From NCBI RefSeq assembly GCF_026262505.1, contig NC_067207.1:11314082-11378081 (forward strand): 64,000 nt of DNA, in the 5' to 3' direction. This document shows, in pieces, positions 20,077 through 30,532 of this stretch. Position numbers and translations under genes: made by a program. Below the pieces are notes generated by a model. That model searched no databases. It was given only the letters and a program-made list of their open reading frames with translations, and was not told where the DNA came from. Every line of letters begins with the position of its first letter. The first letter of the stretch is position 1. This DNA comes from Trichomonas vaginalis G3 (lineage: Eukaryota > Parabasalia > Trichomonadida > Trichomonadidae).

Positions 20077-21888
20077 CTAAAATATCAATTTCTTTGCATA
20101 ATGATGGATATTTTTCAGAGAATGTTTGATCTTTGCACTTTTCTGAATATTCAATGAAGTTAACCATGTTTGGTTCGAATGAATATGATTTCTTTTTTTG
20201 TTTTTTTGTAGATACATACCACATCCAATGCAATATGGTGGTTCTTCTTGGTTTGTTTCAGACTCTTGTCTTTCGACTGGTAAAACTCTTGGCAAAACAC
20301 GAGGTCTCTTTGGAACAGTTTGTTTAGAATTGTGAAGTTCGTCTGCGTGTGCTTTAGGCGGGTTAAATAGCCACCAAAAGTTTTCTTCTGCATCAGAATC
20401 TTTAACAGGTTTATTTAGGTTATCGTTCGATGAATATGCTGCTTGATCAATTCCAAAGGAGCGTGGGCTGGCGGAACCTGGTCCAAAAATTCTTTCACAT
20501 TCATCAGGAGGAATAAATTTGCAAATCTCTTCATTGTCGTTGCCCGATGTAGATTGGGAATTTAGAGGTCTCTTTGGAATCGCAGGTCTGGAATTCTTGA
20601 TACTATCAGTGTATGTTTCATGTAATTGAACACTTGTATCTGCAAGTTTAAGAGGTTTCAATCTTTTTTCTGTTGATGGTAATTCTTTTTGACCATTAAC
20701 ATCAATCATATATCTGGAATGAGGAAAACCATCAGCAGAACCAGGAATGCGTTGGAAGTCCCACAAGTCATTTGTATCTGAATTTAAATATTTTTCGTAA
20801 ACTAAACCGCCTTTTAAAGTTCCACCCTGCCCAAAATGCGTTGAGTATATATAGTGAGAAATATTGCATTTAGAAGGATCTTTCTTGCATTCTTCTGGTA
20901 GATCCACAATTTTATCACTTTGCTTATATCCTGTTTGCGCTTTAGATAACCGTGAATTGATCTTAACAGGTTTTAGAGCCTTAACTTGGCCACACCATGG
21001 ACAAGATGGATCATCTGAGTTTGGACTGGATTTAGAATTGCGAAGATCGTCTGTGTATGCATCTGTTGAATCCATTTCTTCTGTTGATGGAAATTCTTGT
21101 TGATTATTGTTGATAAACGAAGTCTTGAAAGGACGGACATACGTACCTGAAGTCTTGAAAGGACCGAAAACGCTCCACCAATCAAAGTTTGCTTCTAAGC
21201 TATTAACTTCTTTGCATAATGATGGATATTGTTCTGAGAATGATTGATCTTTGCATTTTTCGCTATATTCAACGAGGTTGACCATGTTTGATTTGTATAG
21301 ACCTTTTGGCTTTTCCTGACTAAACAATGCATATCCATCTTCACCTCTTTTTGGAACTGGAGTTGTATGTTCATTTATGGTGTCAGGAGTTGATTTCGAA
21401 TTGCGAACACCATAAGTGAAGGTTGTTACAGGGGCAAAAAATTGGAAAATATCATCTTTGATGTTATTTTCTGTAGGTGAATGATCGCTTGAATGTTGTG
21501 AACTGTGTCTGACTAGAACACGAGGTCTAATTGGACCCCTTGGCTTTAATACAGACGATTCTGATCCTGAAGGTGATGGTTGATTATTGGTATTAGAAAG
21601 GAATCTTGAATTTCTGTGATATTCATCGAAATATGCTTTTGAATCGCCAAAATGGTATCCAAAGAAATCCTTGGCGTTATTTTCTGCAGGCAAGCGAACA
21701 CCCGTATCAATAAGTTTAAGCGGTTTCAAATTTTCGACAGAATTTAAATTTTTATTAACGACTTCCATTTTTTGTTGATTTTGCTTCGGCGTGACCGAAA
21801 TCTTCTGCAATGGTGCAGGAATTTTGTCAATCAAAGGCCGATTTAAACAAAGAATTATAAACATTACTATATCAAAAAAGTTCTCCAT
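20077..21888 (-). CDS. Cysteine-motif mosaic protein, copy B (frameshifted 3' end)
   Basis: 603-aa frame. N-terminus MENFFDIVMFIILCLN is a better signal or anchor than in copies A, C and D, and is followed by LKPLKLIDTGVRLP. Family modules: EKCKDQSFSEQYPSLCKE, SCPWCGQVKALKP, CKKDPSKCNIS with FGQGG, CKFIPPDECERIFGPGSASP, NFWWLFNPPKAHADELHN and PYCIGCGMYLQK. Compared with copy D, the reading frame changes just after CGMYLQK at a T-rich run near 20200-20215. The conserved ending (EKCKDQTFSEKYPSLCKE through TAGTIIRH) continues in another minus-strand frame to 20009. So either the protein ends in about 40 unrelated residues, or the run is a sequencing error, or the gene is newly broken. N-terminal half is diverged from the other copies, C-terminal half close to D. 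Confidence 0.7.
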   Translation of the reverse strand: MENFFDIVMFIILCLNRPLIDKIPAPLQKISVTPKQNQQKMEVVNKNLNSVENLKPLKLIDTGVRLPAENNAKDFFGYHFGDSKAYFDEYHRNSRFLSNTNNQPSPSGSESSVLKPRGPIRPRVLVRHSSQHSSDHSPTENNIKDDIFQFFAPVTTFTYGVRNSKSTPDTINEHTTPVPKRGEDGYALFSQEKPKGLYKSNMVNLVEYSEKCKDQSFSEQYPSLCKEVNSLEANFDWWSVFGPFKTSGTYVRPFKTSFINNNQQEFPSTEEMDSTDAYTDDLRNSKSSPNSDDPSCPWCGQVKALKPVKINSRLSKAQTGYKQSDKIVDLPEECKKDPSKCNISHYIYSTHFGQGGTLKGGLVYEKYLNSDTNDLWDFQRIPGSADGFPHSRYMIDVNGQKELPSTEKRLKPLKLADTSVQLHETYTDSIKNSRPAIPKRPLNSQSTSGNDNEEICKFIPPDECERIFGPGSASPRSFGIDQAAYSSNDNLNKPVKDSDAEENFWWLFNPPKAHADELHNSKQTVPKRPRVLPRVLPVERQESETNQEEPPYCIGCGMYLQKNKKRNHIHSNQTWLTSLNIQKSAKIKHSLKNIHHYAKKLIF

Positions 21889-22448
21889 AAGTTTTACTTA
21901 AAAAATTAAGTCTCAAAATTGATTTAACAATTTTTGCGGTTTATATCAAAACAATTATTTTGAGAATTATATATTTAAAGACATTTCTGGTTAACACATT
22001 GTGATAATATCATTTTCATTAAAATTTATTATTCCATCTGAAAAATGATCTGACAATTGTTCTCGAAAAAATCAGATCATAATAACTATTTCTCCTTTTT
22101 ATTCAACTCAGTATGTTCACAATTTAAAACATTACCAAATACTTTCTTGTTACTTTCAAGTTTCACACTTAAAATTAAATTCGAAAAGAAATTATTTGTT
22201 ACTTTGTATACAGAATTGTTTACAGTCATTATGCGTATGAATAATGAGAAACGACAAGTTCCATTACGTAATTTTGAGTTTTTTTTTTCATATTTTTTAT
22301 AATTTTGAAATCAGTAACTCGCATAACAACTTTCTTCTTTGGTTCATTAGGAACTGTTGCTTTAACTGTTTATTGTGTGATGTTATATTAAAAATCTTTA
22401 TATATTTACTCAAATTGCCATAATTTATTTTCTAAAAATAAACATTAA
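21889..22448. other. Spacer upstream of copy B
   Basis: AT-rich, non-coding. It must hold the promoter of copy B on the minus strand. Small plus-strand frames (22057-22302) are low-complexity and unsupported. Ends at the TTAA (22445-22448) that flanks the next element. Confidence 0.4.
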
Positions 22449-24723
22449 GGATACCCTTACATTGCGTAGTTAGAAAGAGAATATGATATTGTCATGATTG
22501 CTAAAGTTTTAGGCTCCAGAAATGAATATACATCAAACTGAAACAATTGATAAATTGAATGAACTTTTGAGAGGTTCTCAAATAAAAAAATTATCTAATT
22601 TTTTACAATATTACTATTATTTTATCCACATATGTATATATAGTAATTTGAGAAAACTTTTAGGAAAAAATAAGTTTAATAAAAATCTGAATTTTACTTG
22701 TTGTGGGATTGTTATTAATTGACACTCCAGACGTATTACTAATAGTTATGCGTATGCAATTAAAGTATTTCTGATGGACAAAATGTGAGATTTATATCAG
22801 ATAATTCATTTCTACTATTAAGTTATTCATTTATGAGTTTGCACTTATTCGCACTAAATAAATAACTATTAAAAATTGTTTTAATTAATTGACACCATAT
22901 AATAGAGTGAATTTTGTTTGATCAAACAACAATAGATGATAGATATAAAGCCAAGAAACTTGCTATTAATATGCTCTACTTGCTATTTCAATGTAAGTAT
23001 GATATTTTCTAAATGTTTCGTTCAGATAACTTAGATATATTAGTCAAAATTTGAAATTTTAATAGCACATATATTAAAAATAATTATTATTCATAAAAGA
23101 TTAATGAAATAGTAAAAAAAATCAATCAAATTATAAAAATACAACATTTAGAAGAATTCTTATTATCCTTCAAAAAGTCAGTATTTCTGCTGTAATTTTC
23201 TACAACATTGTAGTTATTGCACTTTGTCTATGGATTTGTATATATGTTATATATAAATTATATATCTAAACTGCCCATAAGTGCAATTTTTATATAAATT
23301 GTTTATTTCTTTAACAATTTCATATGAAATATGCTTTTTTAAGCGTATCAAAGCTATGTTCTTAATGTGCATGGATATATCAAGAAAAATGTCGAAAAAA
23401 AATGTGAATTCACAAATTCACTGAATTTTCACCGTTTTTTGAATTTTGCTACAGCACTAATATTAAATAATACTAAAATCTTCTGTCTTTGTAAAAGAAT
23501 CTATTCTGACAAAAAGTGCTCGTTTAAATTTAATGATCATCTGTATGACTAAGTGGTAAAAAGTGTTTATGACCAAAAAAGGGTTACATGCTTAGTCTAT
23601 TTTTCTGACAGGATACTCTAGATTTACATGATCTCTATTTCATATCTCCGTTTTTAGATTCTTCGACAGATTTTATGATAGAAAACCAAGATTAACAAAT
23701 TTCCGGCATGTTAATGAAGAAATCTGCAGCTACCCTCAATATTATTTCAATAATCAGTATCGTTTCTCTTACAATTTATTTTTTTCTCAATAATTTAACA
23801 AGAAATAACAATACACACTTGGTTTTACGTATAAAAGCTAAGTGTCGAACTTAATCAACTTTACTTACTTAGCAAATGAATATTTTTGTGGTTGCGAGTT
23901 CTGAATGCTGAAGTTTTAGATTTCTCTATAAATGATATCATTGCACTTACAATGTTGTTCCAGCCTATCGCATAAATCATAGAAAATCCAAAAAAAAAAA
24001 AAATATATAAAGAAAATTCATGTCATGAAGTTCAAAAAATACCGTGTAACATTAAAATTTGTTATGCATAATACATTTTAGCTATTATTGATTTTTTTTA
24101 ATTTTCGAGAAATTGAATAGTGAGTCCGATAGAGAAATTTTTAAAAATCCTAGTGCCTCATAGAAGTAATTTCCCTCGTCTCCCATACTTCCAAATGTAT
24201 GCATATGACATAAACTTTTATGCATTACACAAGTGGCCAATAATATCTATAGAGTAAAAATTAGAAATTTAATTTTTTTATATGATAGTTATATTTCAGA
24301 TTTGCGAGCGTAACTTTTTTCTCCATGGCATACTTGTTTTAAGAGCAAATGATCAAAATCGTCCTTCAATTATTGAAGGAGCTGATATCTTTTGAAAATT
24401 GAATTGAAAGGGTATTCAATTTTCAAATTTCCTCTCAATTTTGGAAACATATCAACTCTATGAATTAACAATTATGTGCCTTCACAGTTTATCAGTCATA
24501 TAAGGTGCTTATAAAGAAAAAAGTTACGCTCGCAAAATATGTTTTTATATAGATTTCACATAAAATAATTATGTAATTTCTAAAAAGAATATTTTTGTTC
24601 TTGAATATTAAAGTGTATTGTAGTTTAAAAAGTTTTAAATATGTTGCTAAAATTTCAGGTTTATAGCTCATGTCTAGCATGACTTCTTCGTATGCGCAAA
24701 AAATCTGACACGTAAGGGTATCC
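22449..24723. mobile_element. Non-autonomous TTAA element, 2.3 kb
   Basis: Terminal inverted repeats GGATACCCTTAC(G/A)T at both ends, flanked by TTAA at 22445-22448 and 24724-24727. The interior is AT-rich with no recognisable transposase; frames of 60-79 codons at 22522, 23367 and 24492 (minus) show no family signal. An internal 19-base inverted repeat (24302-24320 / 24519-24537) forms a smaller nested structure near the right end. It sits directly downstream of copy C, whose 3' end is rearranged, so the insertion may have taken part in that rearrangement. Confidence 0.75.
24302..24537. repeat. Internal inverted repeat within the TTAA element
   Basis: TTGCGAGCGTAACTTTTTT at 24302-24320 recurs inverted at 24519-24537. 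The ~200 bases between contain shorter palindromes (CCTTCAATTATTGAAGG near 24363; GAAAATTGAATTG / CAATTTTC near 24397-24424). It may be a nested mini-element or a folded end of the larger element. Confidence 0.55.
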
Positions 24724-24802
24724 TTAACCAAAAAAACATTTCCGCTTTATTATTCTAAAAATAAATAGTCACCAAAAGTTTTGTTCTGCATCAGAATCTT
24801 TA

Positions 24803-26905
24803 TCAGGCTGATTTAACTACTTTGCATAAGGATGGATATTCTTCAGAGAATGTTTGATCTTTGCACTTTTCTGAATATTCAATGAAGTTAACCATGTTTG
24901 GTTCGAATGAATATGATTCTTTGTTTTGTTCTTTTTGTAGATACATACCACATCCAATGCAATATGGTGGTTCTTCTTGGTTTGTTTCAGACTCTTGTCT
25001 TTCGACTGGTAAAACTCTTGGCAAAACACGAGGTCTCTTTGGAACAGTTTGTTTAGAATTGTGAAGTTCGTCTGCGTGTGCTTTAGGTGGGTTAAATAGC
25101 CACCAAAAGTTTTTTTCTGGTAAACGAACACCTGTATCAGAAACTTTAAGAGGTTTCTTTTCTTGACCATTAACATCATAAATATCAGCATGACGAATAC
25201 GTGGATAGTGAGCGGATACATCATCTGGATCAAATTCCTTCCATAAACTGTTTTCTTCTGGTAAACGAACACCGGTATCAACAAGTTGAAGAGGTTTCTT
25301 TTCTTGACCATTAAGAACATCTAATCCTGGACGGCGCTTACCTGCGGCATGGACTTTAGTAGGAATGAAATAGCCTAATGACATGCATAGATAAGTATGT
25401 TCTTTATAGAAAGTTGGGTCTTTGCACTTATCTCCAAGTGTACTGAAACTGTTAGATTTAGAATTGTGAAGTTCGTCTGCGTGTGCTTTAGGTGGGAAAA
25501 ATAGCGACCAAAAGTTTTCTTCTGGTGAATGAACATCTATATCAGATTCTTTATGGGATTTCTTCATGGATTTGGAATCATCTTCAAATTTGGCTTTATC
25601 CGGACCAAAAATGCCTAATGAATTGCATTGTTGAACATGTTGTAGATAGAATGTTAAGTTTTTGCAATTTTTTGCATAAGAAGACAAATCATTAGTTCTT
25701 AAACTAGGACGTGATAACTTTGGAATAGTTGCTCTGGCATTTTGTTCTTTTTGTGATATAATGCCACACCATGGACAAATTGTTCCATCTGAATTTGGAG
25801 TTGAATGTTCACTGTTGGTATCTGAAATGAATTTCATACGTTGATGCTTTTCAGAATGTTTTCCTGTTTGTGAATGATCACCTGTATCTAAAGATTTATA
25901 AAGTTTCGAATCTTTTGGACGACCAGGGGAATAGAAGGCTGATCCTTGTCCAAGCAAACCAGCACAATCCGATGCATTGGTGCACGTTAGTTGACTTGGG
26001 TAATCAACTAGCTCTTCTGTTTTTTCTGTTTGTTCTTCAAGTAAAAGTTGATCTTTTGATGGTGCAGTGTCTTTTTGAGTTGTCTGTTCAATGTTGGTAT
26101 ATGGGGGTTGTAATGTTTGTTTGCTTGTTTGTGATTCTTCCTGACTTTTAACAAAATAAGAATTAGCTTGATCTTTTGGTGATGTAAAGCCGCACCATGG
26201 ACATATTTCTTTATCTAAGACTTCGTTTGTTTGTGATTCTTCCTGACTGTTAACAAAATATGAATAAGAATAAGAATCTTCGTAGCGACGACGTGAAGGT
26301 GCTGCAAATGTTTTTGTTTTTGGAGTGAAGTATTTCCACAAATCAAAGTTTGATTCTAAAGTATCAATTTCTTTGCATAAAGATGGATATTTTTCAGAGA
26401 ATCTTTGATCTTTGCACTTTTCCAGATAATCAGCAAGGTTAACCATGTTTGGTGTGAATGAAGCTAATGGTTTAACTTCTTCTTTTTGTAGATACATACC
26501 ACATCCAATGCAATATGGTGACTCTTCTTGGTTTATTTCAGATTCTTGTTTTTCAACTGGTAAAACTCTTAAAACAGAACGAGGTTGAGGACGTTTACCT
26601 GCGATAGAGGGTCTGTTTTTGGTATTAGTAAAAACTGTTCTTTGTTGAAGACGATCATCATACGCCATTGTGTCTTTGGGAGAGAAGTGTCTGAAGAGAG
26701 GCTTGTCTGTGCGTAACTTAAAGCCAGTATTAATAAGTTTAAGTGGTTTCAAATTTTCGACGGAAATTTTATTTTCTGAATTTATCTCCGTTGTGGCTTG
26801 ATTTTGCTTGGGAGTGGATGAAATCGGATTTGCTTGAGAATCCATGCTACGCGGGGTAAAAATATCATCAACAATAGCTTGATTTAAACAAAGAAAGAAA
26901 AACAT
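24803..26905 (-). CDS. Cysteine-motif mosaic protein, copy C (rearranged 3' end)
   Basis: 700-aa frame. N-terminal ~190 residues are as in copies A and D. Then come CPWCGFTSPKDQ, LTCTNASDCAGLLGQGSAFY, CPWCGIISQKEQ, KNCKNLTFYLQHVQQC, DKCKDPTFYKEHTYLC, two successive LQLVDTGVRLPE / LKVSDTGVRLPE units, NFWWLFNPPKAHADELHN and CIGCGMYLQKEQ. It ends within the EKCKDQTFSEEYPSLC module with a short non-family tail, where copies B and D continue for about 27 more residues. Just past the stop, 24765-24800 contains an isolated fragment of the NFWW...DSD module in the same orientation. This shows that the 3' end was assembled from family pieces by deletion or recombination. The upstream spacer is cut by the Polinton. 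Confidence 0.7.
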   Translation of the reverse strand: MFFFLCLNQAIVDDIFTPRSMDSQANPISSTPKQNQATTEINSENKISVENLKPLKLINTGFKLRTDKPLFRHFSPKDTMAYDDRLQQRTVFTNTKNRPSIAGKRPQPRSVLRVLPVEKQESEINQEESPYCIGCGMYLQKEEVKPLASFTPNMVNLADYLEKCKDQRFSEKYPSLCKEIDTLESNFDLWKYFTPKTKTFAAPSRRRYEDSYSYSYFVNSQEESQTNEVLDKEICPWCGFTSPKDQANSYFVKSQEESQTSKQTLQPPYTNIEQTTQKDTAPSKDQLLLEEQTEKTEELVDYPSQLTCTNASDCAGLLGQGSAFYSPGRPKDSKLYKSLDTGDHSQTGKHSEKHQRMKFISDTNSEHSTPNSDGTICPWCGIISQKEQNARATIPKLSRPSLRTNDLSSYAKNCKNLTFYLQHVQQCNSLGIFGPDKAKFEDDSKSMKKSHKESDIDVHSPEENFWSLFFPPKAHADELHNSKSNSFSTLGDKCKDPTFYKEHTYLCMSLGYFIPTKVHAAGKRRPGLDVLNGQEKKPLQLVDTGVRLPEENSLWKEFDPDDVSAHYPRIRHADIYDVNGQEKKPLKVSDTGVRLPEKNFWWLFNPPKAHADELHNSKQTVPKRPRVLPRVLPVERQESETNQEEPPYCIGCGMYLQKEQNKESYSFEPNMVNFIEYSEKCKDQTFSEEYPSLCKVVKSA

Positions 26906-27291
26906 GAAAAAAAATTGTCAAAACCGAAATCATTTTCAATTGATAACTAATTAACAAATTACAATATACAGATATATTTATATATAAAATTTTTTCCAGA
27001 AAAACTTTCACTCAAAACTTTATAACATAAAAAACATCAACTTATAATACCGATCACACCGATTTAAATTTATTTATTTATCCATCTGTAAAACTGACAA
27101 TTAATTCAGAATTTTTGATATAGAATCAAACCATAAAAAACTTTTACTAATTTCTATTATGGGAATCACGATTTCTATTATAGGAATCACAATAATTATT
27201 AATTTAGCAATTGAGAAATCTGCTTTAGATAGAATAATTAAAGTTTAATCAACGATACAAAATAAACAGAAACATTTCAGCGTGAAACGGC
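26906..27291. repeat. Left half of the duplicated spacer
   Basis: Essentially identical to 19285-19672. Ends in AACGGC (27286-27291), the left target duplication of the Polinton. Should contain the promoter of copy C on the minus strand. Confidence 0.85.
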
Positions 27292-27447
27292 AGTAGTATA
27301 TGTTGATGGGTTGTGTGACTTTTTTTGTAAACGTAAGAATTCATACAATATTGAACGATTTTGTATCATTTTTTTTAACATATGAAGTAAAAAATGTATG
27401 ATTCTTACGGTTTTTATTCTTACGTTTTTGAATAAATCAAGATTTAA
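27292..27447. repeat. Polinton left TIR, outer part
   Basis: Outer 156 bases of the left TIR, identical by eye to the complement of the right end. Ends at a TTAA where the Mutator-like element inserted. The inner part of the same TIR resumes at 40385 and runs to about 40589. Confidence 0.9.
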
Positions 27448-28763
27448 GGGTATAGTCCACTAAAAATTTTTAAGTTTTGACAATGAAAATAAGCTCTGTG
27501 ACCATGTAAATATATATCTATGCAAAACGAGAGGTTATGCCATAATTTTTTTTAGTTATCAAATTTTCCTTTTTTTGAGAGAAGTCTCTCAATAATTTGA
27601 GAAGAATCTTTGATATAAAGAGATACACATTTGTAGAACGAAGTAAGTGTTTTCCAAACATTTTATATGTTCATCCTGTATAACAATATAAAGCTGCATA
27701 GTGCCATCTTGTGCGTTTGCTATTTTATGTACTTTTCATTGAGATAATCCCTCTTCTCGGGTGATTTTAACAGTCAACTCAATTTTAAAATAAAGATTTC
27801 ATCAAAATGATTTCGAAATTCGGATATTGATTATATAAATAGCACTGTTAACATATTTTGGATGAGTAAAAATACCTTGTTTTGTATGCATTTAGTACAC
27901 CTTTATTTTGATTAAAACTATAAAATTTTTATTCCTTATATAATAAATAGTATATGTTACATAAACATGAAATTCAATAGCATTCAATTTTGGATTTTTT
28001 AGATTTGGTAAATTTTAGAAGAATAAAATCAGCAATCAAAATAAAGAAACTTTTTTTGTATCTTCTATGATTACCTTTTGGTACTAAATTTTGCATTAAT
28101 AAGTAAATTATCTGTATTATTCTGTGAGCACAAGCCCTCAGTTATGCTGGTAGTGAATGATGAATCGTCATTTTGCGAAGAGAACGCGATTATTAGGTAA
28201 TTTTGAGAATTGTCTTGAATTTTTAAAATTAAAGTTTTGAATAGGTAGGATAACTAGCCTTTGCTAAATTTGTATAATTTGACCTTATTCTAGTTGGATC
28301 TGAGAATATTTTGCTGAATAATAAATTTTATCGCCGATTTATGAAAATTTCTCTGATGGGACCGACTCGCTGAAACGTATTAGTGTTAATGGTAACTTGT
28401 CTGAATTTTCAAATTTTTTTCGAAATCCAAAAAATCAAAACAAAAGCATCAAAATTAGATTTGCATTTAAGCTTTTCATTTTTTTTTTGGAAATAAAAAT
28501 ATTTTTTTCCCCAATAAAGTTTATTTTTACTTTTGAAGAGGAATAGAAACGTTATTTTGGGATTTTGAAACGACAGAAATGTTCCATTTTTAATGTAGAT
28601 TCTAAAATGGGGTCAAATTTTTGATTGAACCGTTATCCATTGAAAAACCTCGATTTTAAAATGTTATTCCAAAATATTCATCTAATGATATAGTATATAT
28701 TTATTAATTATTACTTTTTATTCAATTTTCACTTTTGGCGGGATTTCATTTTTTTGTTGTTGT

Positions 28764-29417
28764 ATGGGCCATATTGTTCACCCAAAACGGAAAACAAAGG
28801 CAATGCATAACATTTTACTCCACGAACGTCGTCGACTCTCAGCGCGACAGATGCTTGGTGCTTGCATAATGACCGGAATGCCATATACAAAAGGTGCTCG
28901 CTTTCTTTCTCTTTGTGGAACTAAGCCCCCTGTGAAGAGTGGTGTCATGAGACAACAGAGATTTTGTGACGATAAGATTAGAAGACTTAAAAGTATTTCC
29001 CTAATGCTGTCGAGAAAGTCCTTCAGTGGTTACTTATCCATTGATGCAAGATGGACACACAGGCGAAACTCGCCAAGTTGTACAGTAACTGCGCTCGATG
29101 CTGTCACAAAAAGAGTTCTTGCATGCGTGAACATCAACCATATTGGTGGAAACAGACAGCATGCTCAGTATTCCGGAGCTTCCAACAATATGGAAAGTGC
29201 TGGAACTCGAATCATCTTGAAGCAATTAAAGAAATACAATATCTTGAAAGATGTTAAAGAGATTATTAAAGACCGAGATAACAAAAGTGTCTCTGTCTTT
29301 AAAGAATTTGGCGTCTCTCATCTTGAAAGATTCGATCCAGGTCATGTATCAAAAAATATCTCAAAAGATTTTACAAAGTTCTCAGCTTCTCATAAGACAG
29401 TTGAAGTTTTCAACGAC
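28764..29417 (+). pseudogene. Mutator-like transposase, 5' part (interrupted gene)
   Basis: First 218 codons of a transposase resembling the Mutator-like domain found in many animal and protist elements. The N-terminal helical region (LSARQMLGACIMTGMPYTKG) is followed by an RNase H-like core: SIDARW carrying the first catalytic Asp; NHIGG and ASNNMESAG, matching the family NHxGSSxxME signature; KDRDNKSV with the second catalytic Asp; and FDPGHVSKNISKDF, matching GHVxKR in relatives. The nested element inserted after codon 218. The frame resumes at 39360 and, once the insertion and one copy of its ACGAC duplication are discounted, the gene is an unbroken 430-codon frame. So the transposase was intact when it was hit. 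Role: cut-and-paste of its own element. Confidence 0.82.
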
Positions 29418-29623
29418 AGTTAGTATACATATCTTCAGTACGGTGGCACTGCGCGCCATCTTACCAAAGATATGTCAATCTGACACTTTACAAAACCACT
29501 AACGTATATTTTACATCACAGATGCAATATTTCTAATAACCTTAAACTATTTCTGCCACGTAAAGTATTTATCACATAAACCACCTCATCTCACCTCTCT
29601 GTACGTTATATATTGTGCGCAGG

Positions 29624-29866
29624 TCATTGCCCATGGCAACTCCCCACGACACAATGCACGTGCATGAAAAAATAAACGTTCTCACTAACGTTCTCACTAA
29701 CGTTGTCACTAACGTTCACACTAAGGTTCTCATTTACAAAAGTATTGCAACTCTTCCCATTGCTGTGCTTCACACAATAGTTCATATTCTTCAGTGTCCC
29801 TAGCTGTCCCTCCTTTTTATATAACTCCATGACATTTATAATCTCGCGAAACTTAACAGGTAGCAT
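29624..29866 (-). CDS. Short ORF in left TIR (possible gene)
   Basis: 80 codons, starting MLPVKFREIINVMELYKKEG and ending in NVSDNVSENVSENV repeats plus a Cys/His-containing tail. It occurs in both TIRs with one amino-acid difference, but that follows from TIR identity and is not independent evidence for coding. The NVSEN repeats echo Asn/Ser/Glu repeats in the element's two larger proteins. Status uncertain. Confidence 0.3.
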   Translation of the reverse strand: MLPVKFREIINVMELYKKEGQLGTLKNMNYCVKHSNGKSCNTFVNENLSVNVSDNVSENVSENVYFFMHVHCVVGSCHGQ

Positions 29867-30232
29867 AACAGATTAAAATCAGATGAGGTTTTGAACCAAA
29901 ATTTCTAAGCAACGTTGTCAAGGATTTTGAGGAACTAGGGACAGAGTGTGGCAAAGTCCAAGATTTAATTTATCTTCATCTGTTTCATCAGCTATCTCAT
30001 CTAATATGCCAATATTTTATTCATAACTCGTGGCAAACTCACTAACTTTCATTATGTTCATCTGCATGCTTCATCTGATAGAAAGTATGACTTTCATTAA
30101 CTCTGTGAGATAATGAAAACTACTAGGGACAGAGACCATGGCAAAGTTTATGACTTTCATTATTTCCAGAACTTAATGAAAACTACTAGGGACAGAGACC
30201 ATGGCAAAGTTCATGATTTAATTTATTCTCTC

Positions 30233-30519
30233 ACTAACAACAACCACAAACTCCAACACTAACGACAAGTACTAACCTCAACACAAATGACAAACACTAA
30301 CAACAACCACAAACTCCAACACTAACGACAAGTACTAACCTCAACACAAATGACAAACACTAACAACAACCACAAACTCCAACACTAACGACAAGTACTA
30401 ACCTCAACACAAATGACAAACACTAACAACAACCACAAACTCCAACACTAACGACAAGTACTAACCTCAGCACAAATGACAAACACTAACAACAAACACA
30501 AACTCCAACACTAACGACA
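30233..30519. repeat. 63-bp subterminal tandem repeat (left)
   Basis: About 4.5 copies of a 63-bp unit that is itself built on ACTAAC/ACAAC steps (starts ACTAACAACAACCACAAA). The mirrored array is at about 38315-38605. Subterminal tandem repeats of this kind often bind the protein that processes the ends, but that is inference. Confidence 0.85.
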
Positions 30520-30532
30520 AAAATAAATGTCC

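Noticed and set aside
29051-29502. Alternative frames across the transposase 5' part
   Set aside because: The transposase frame has recognisable catalytic motifs and the frames in question do not.
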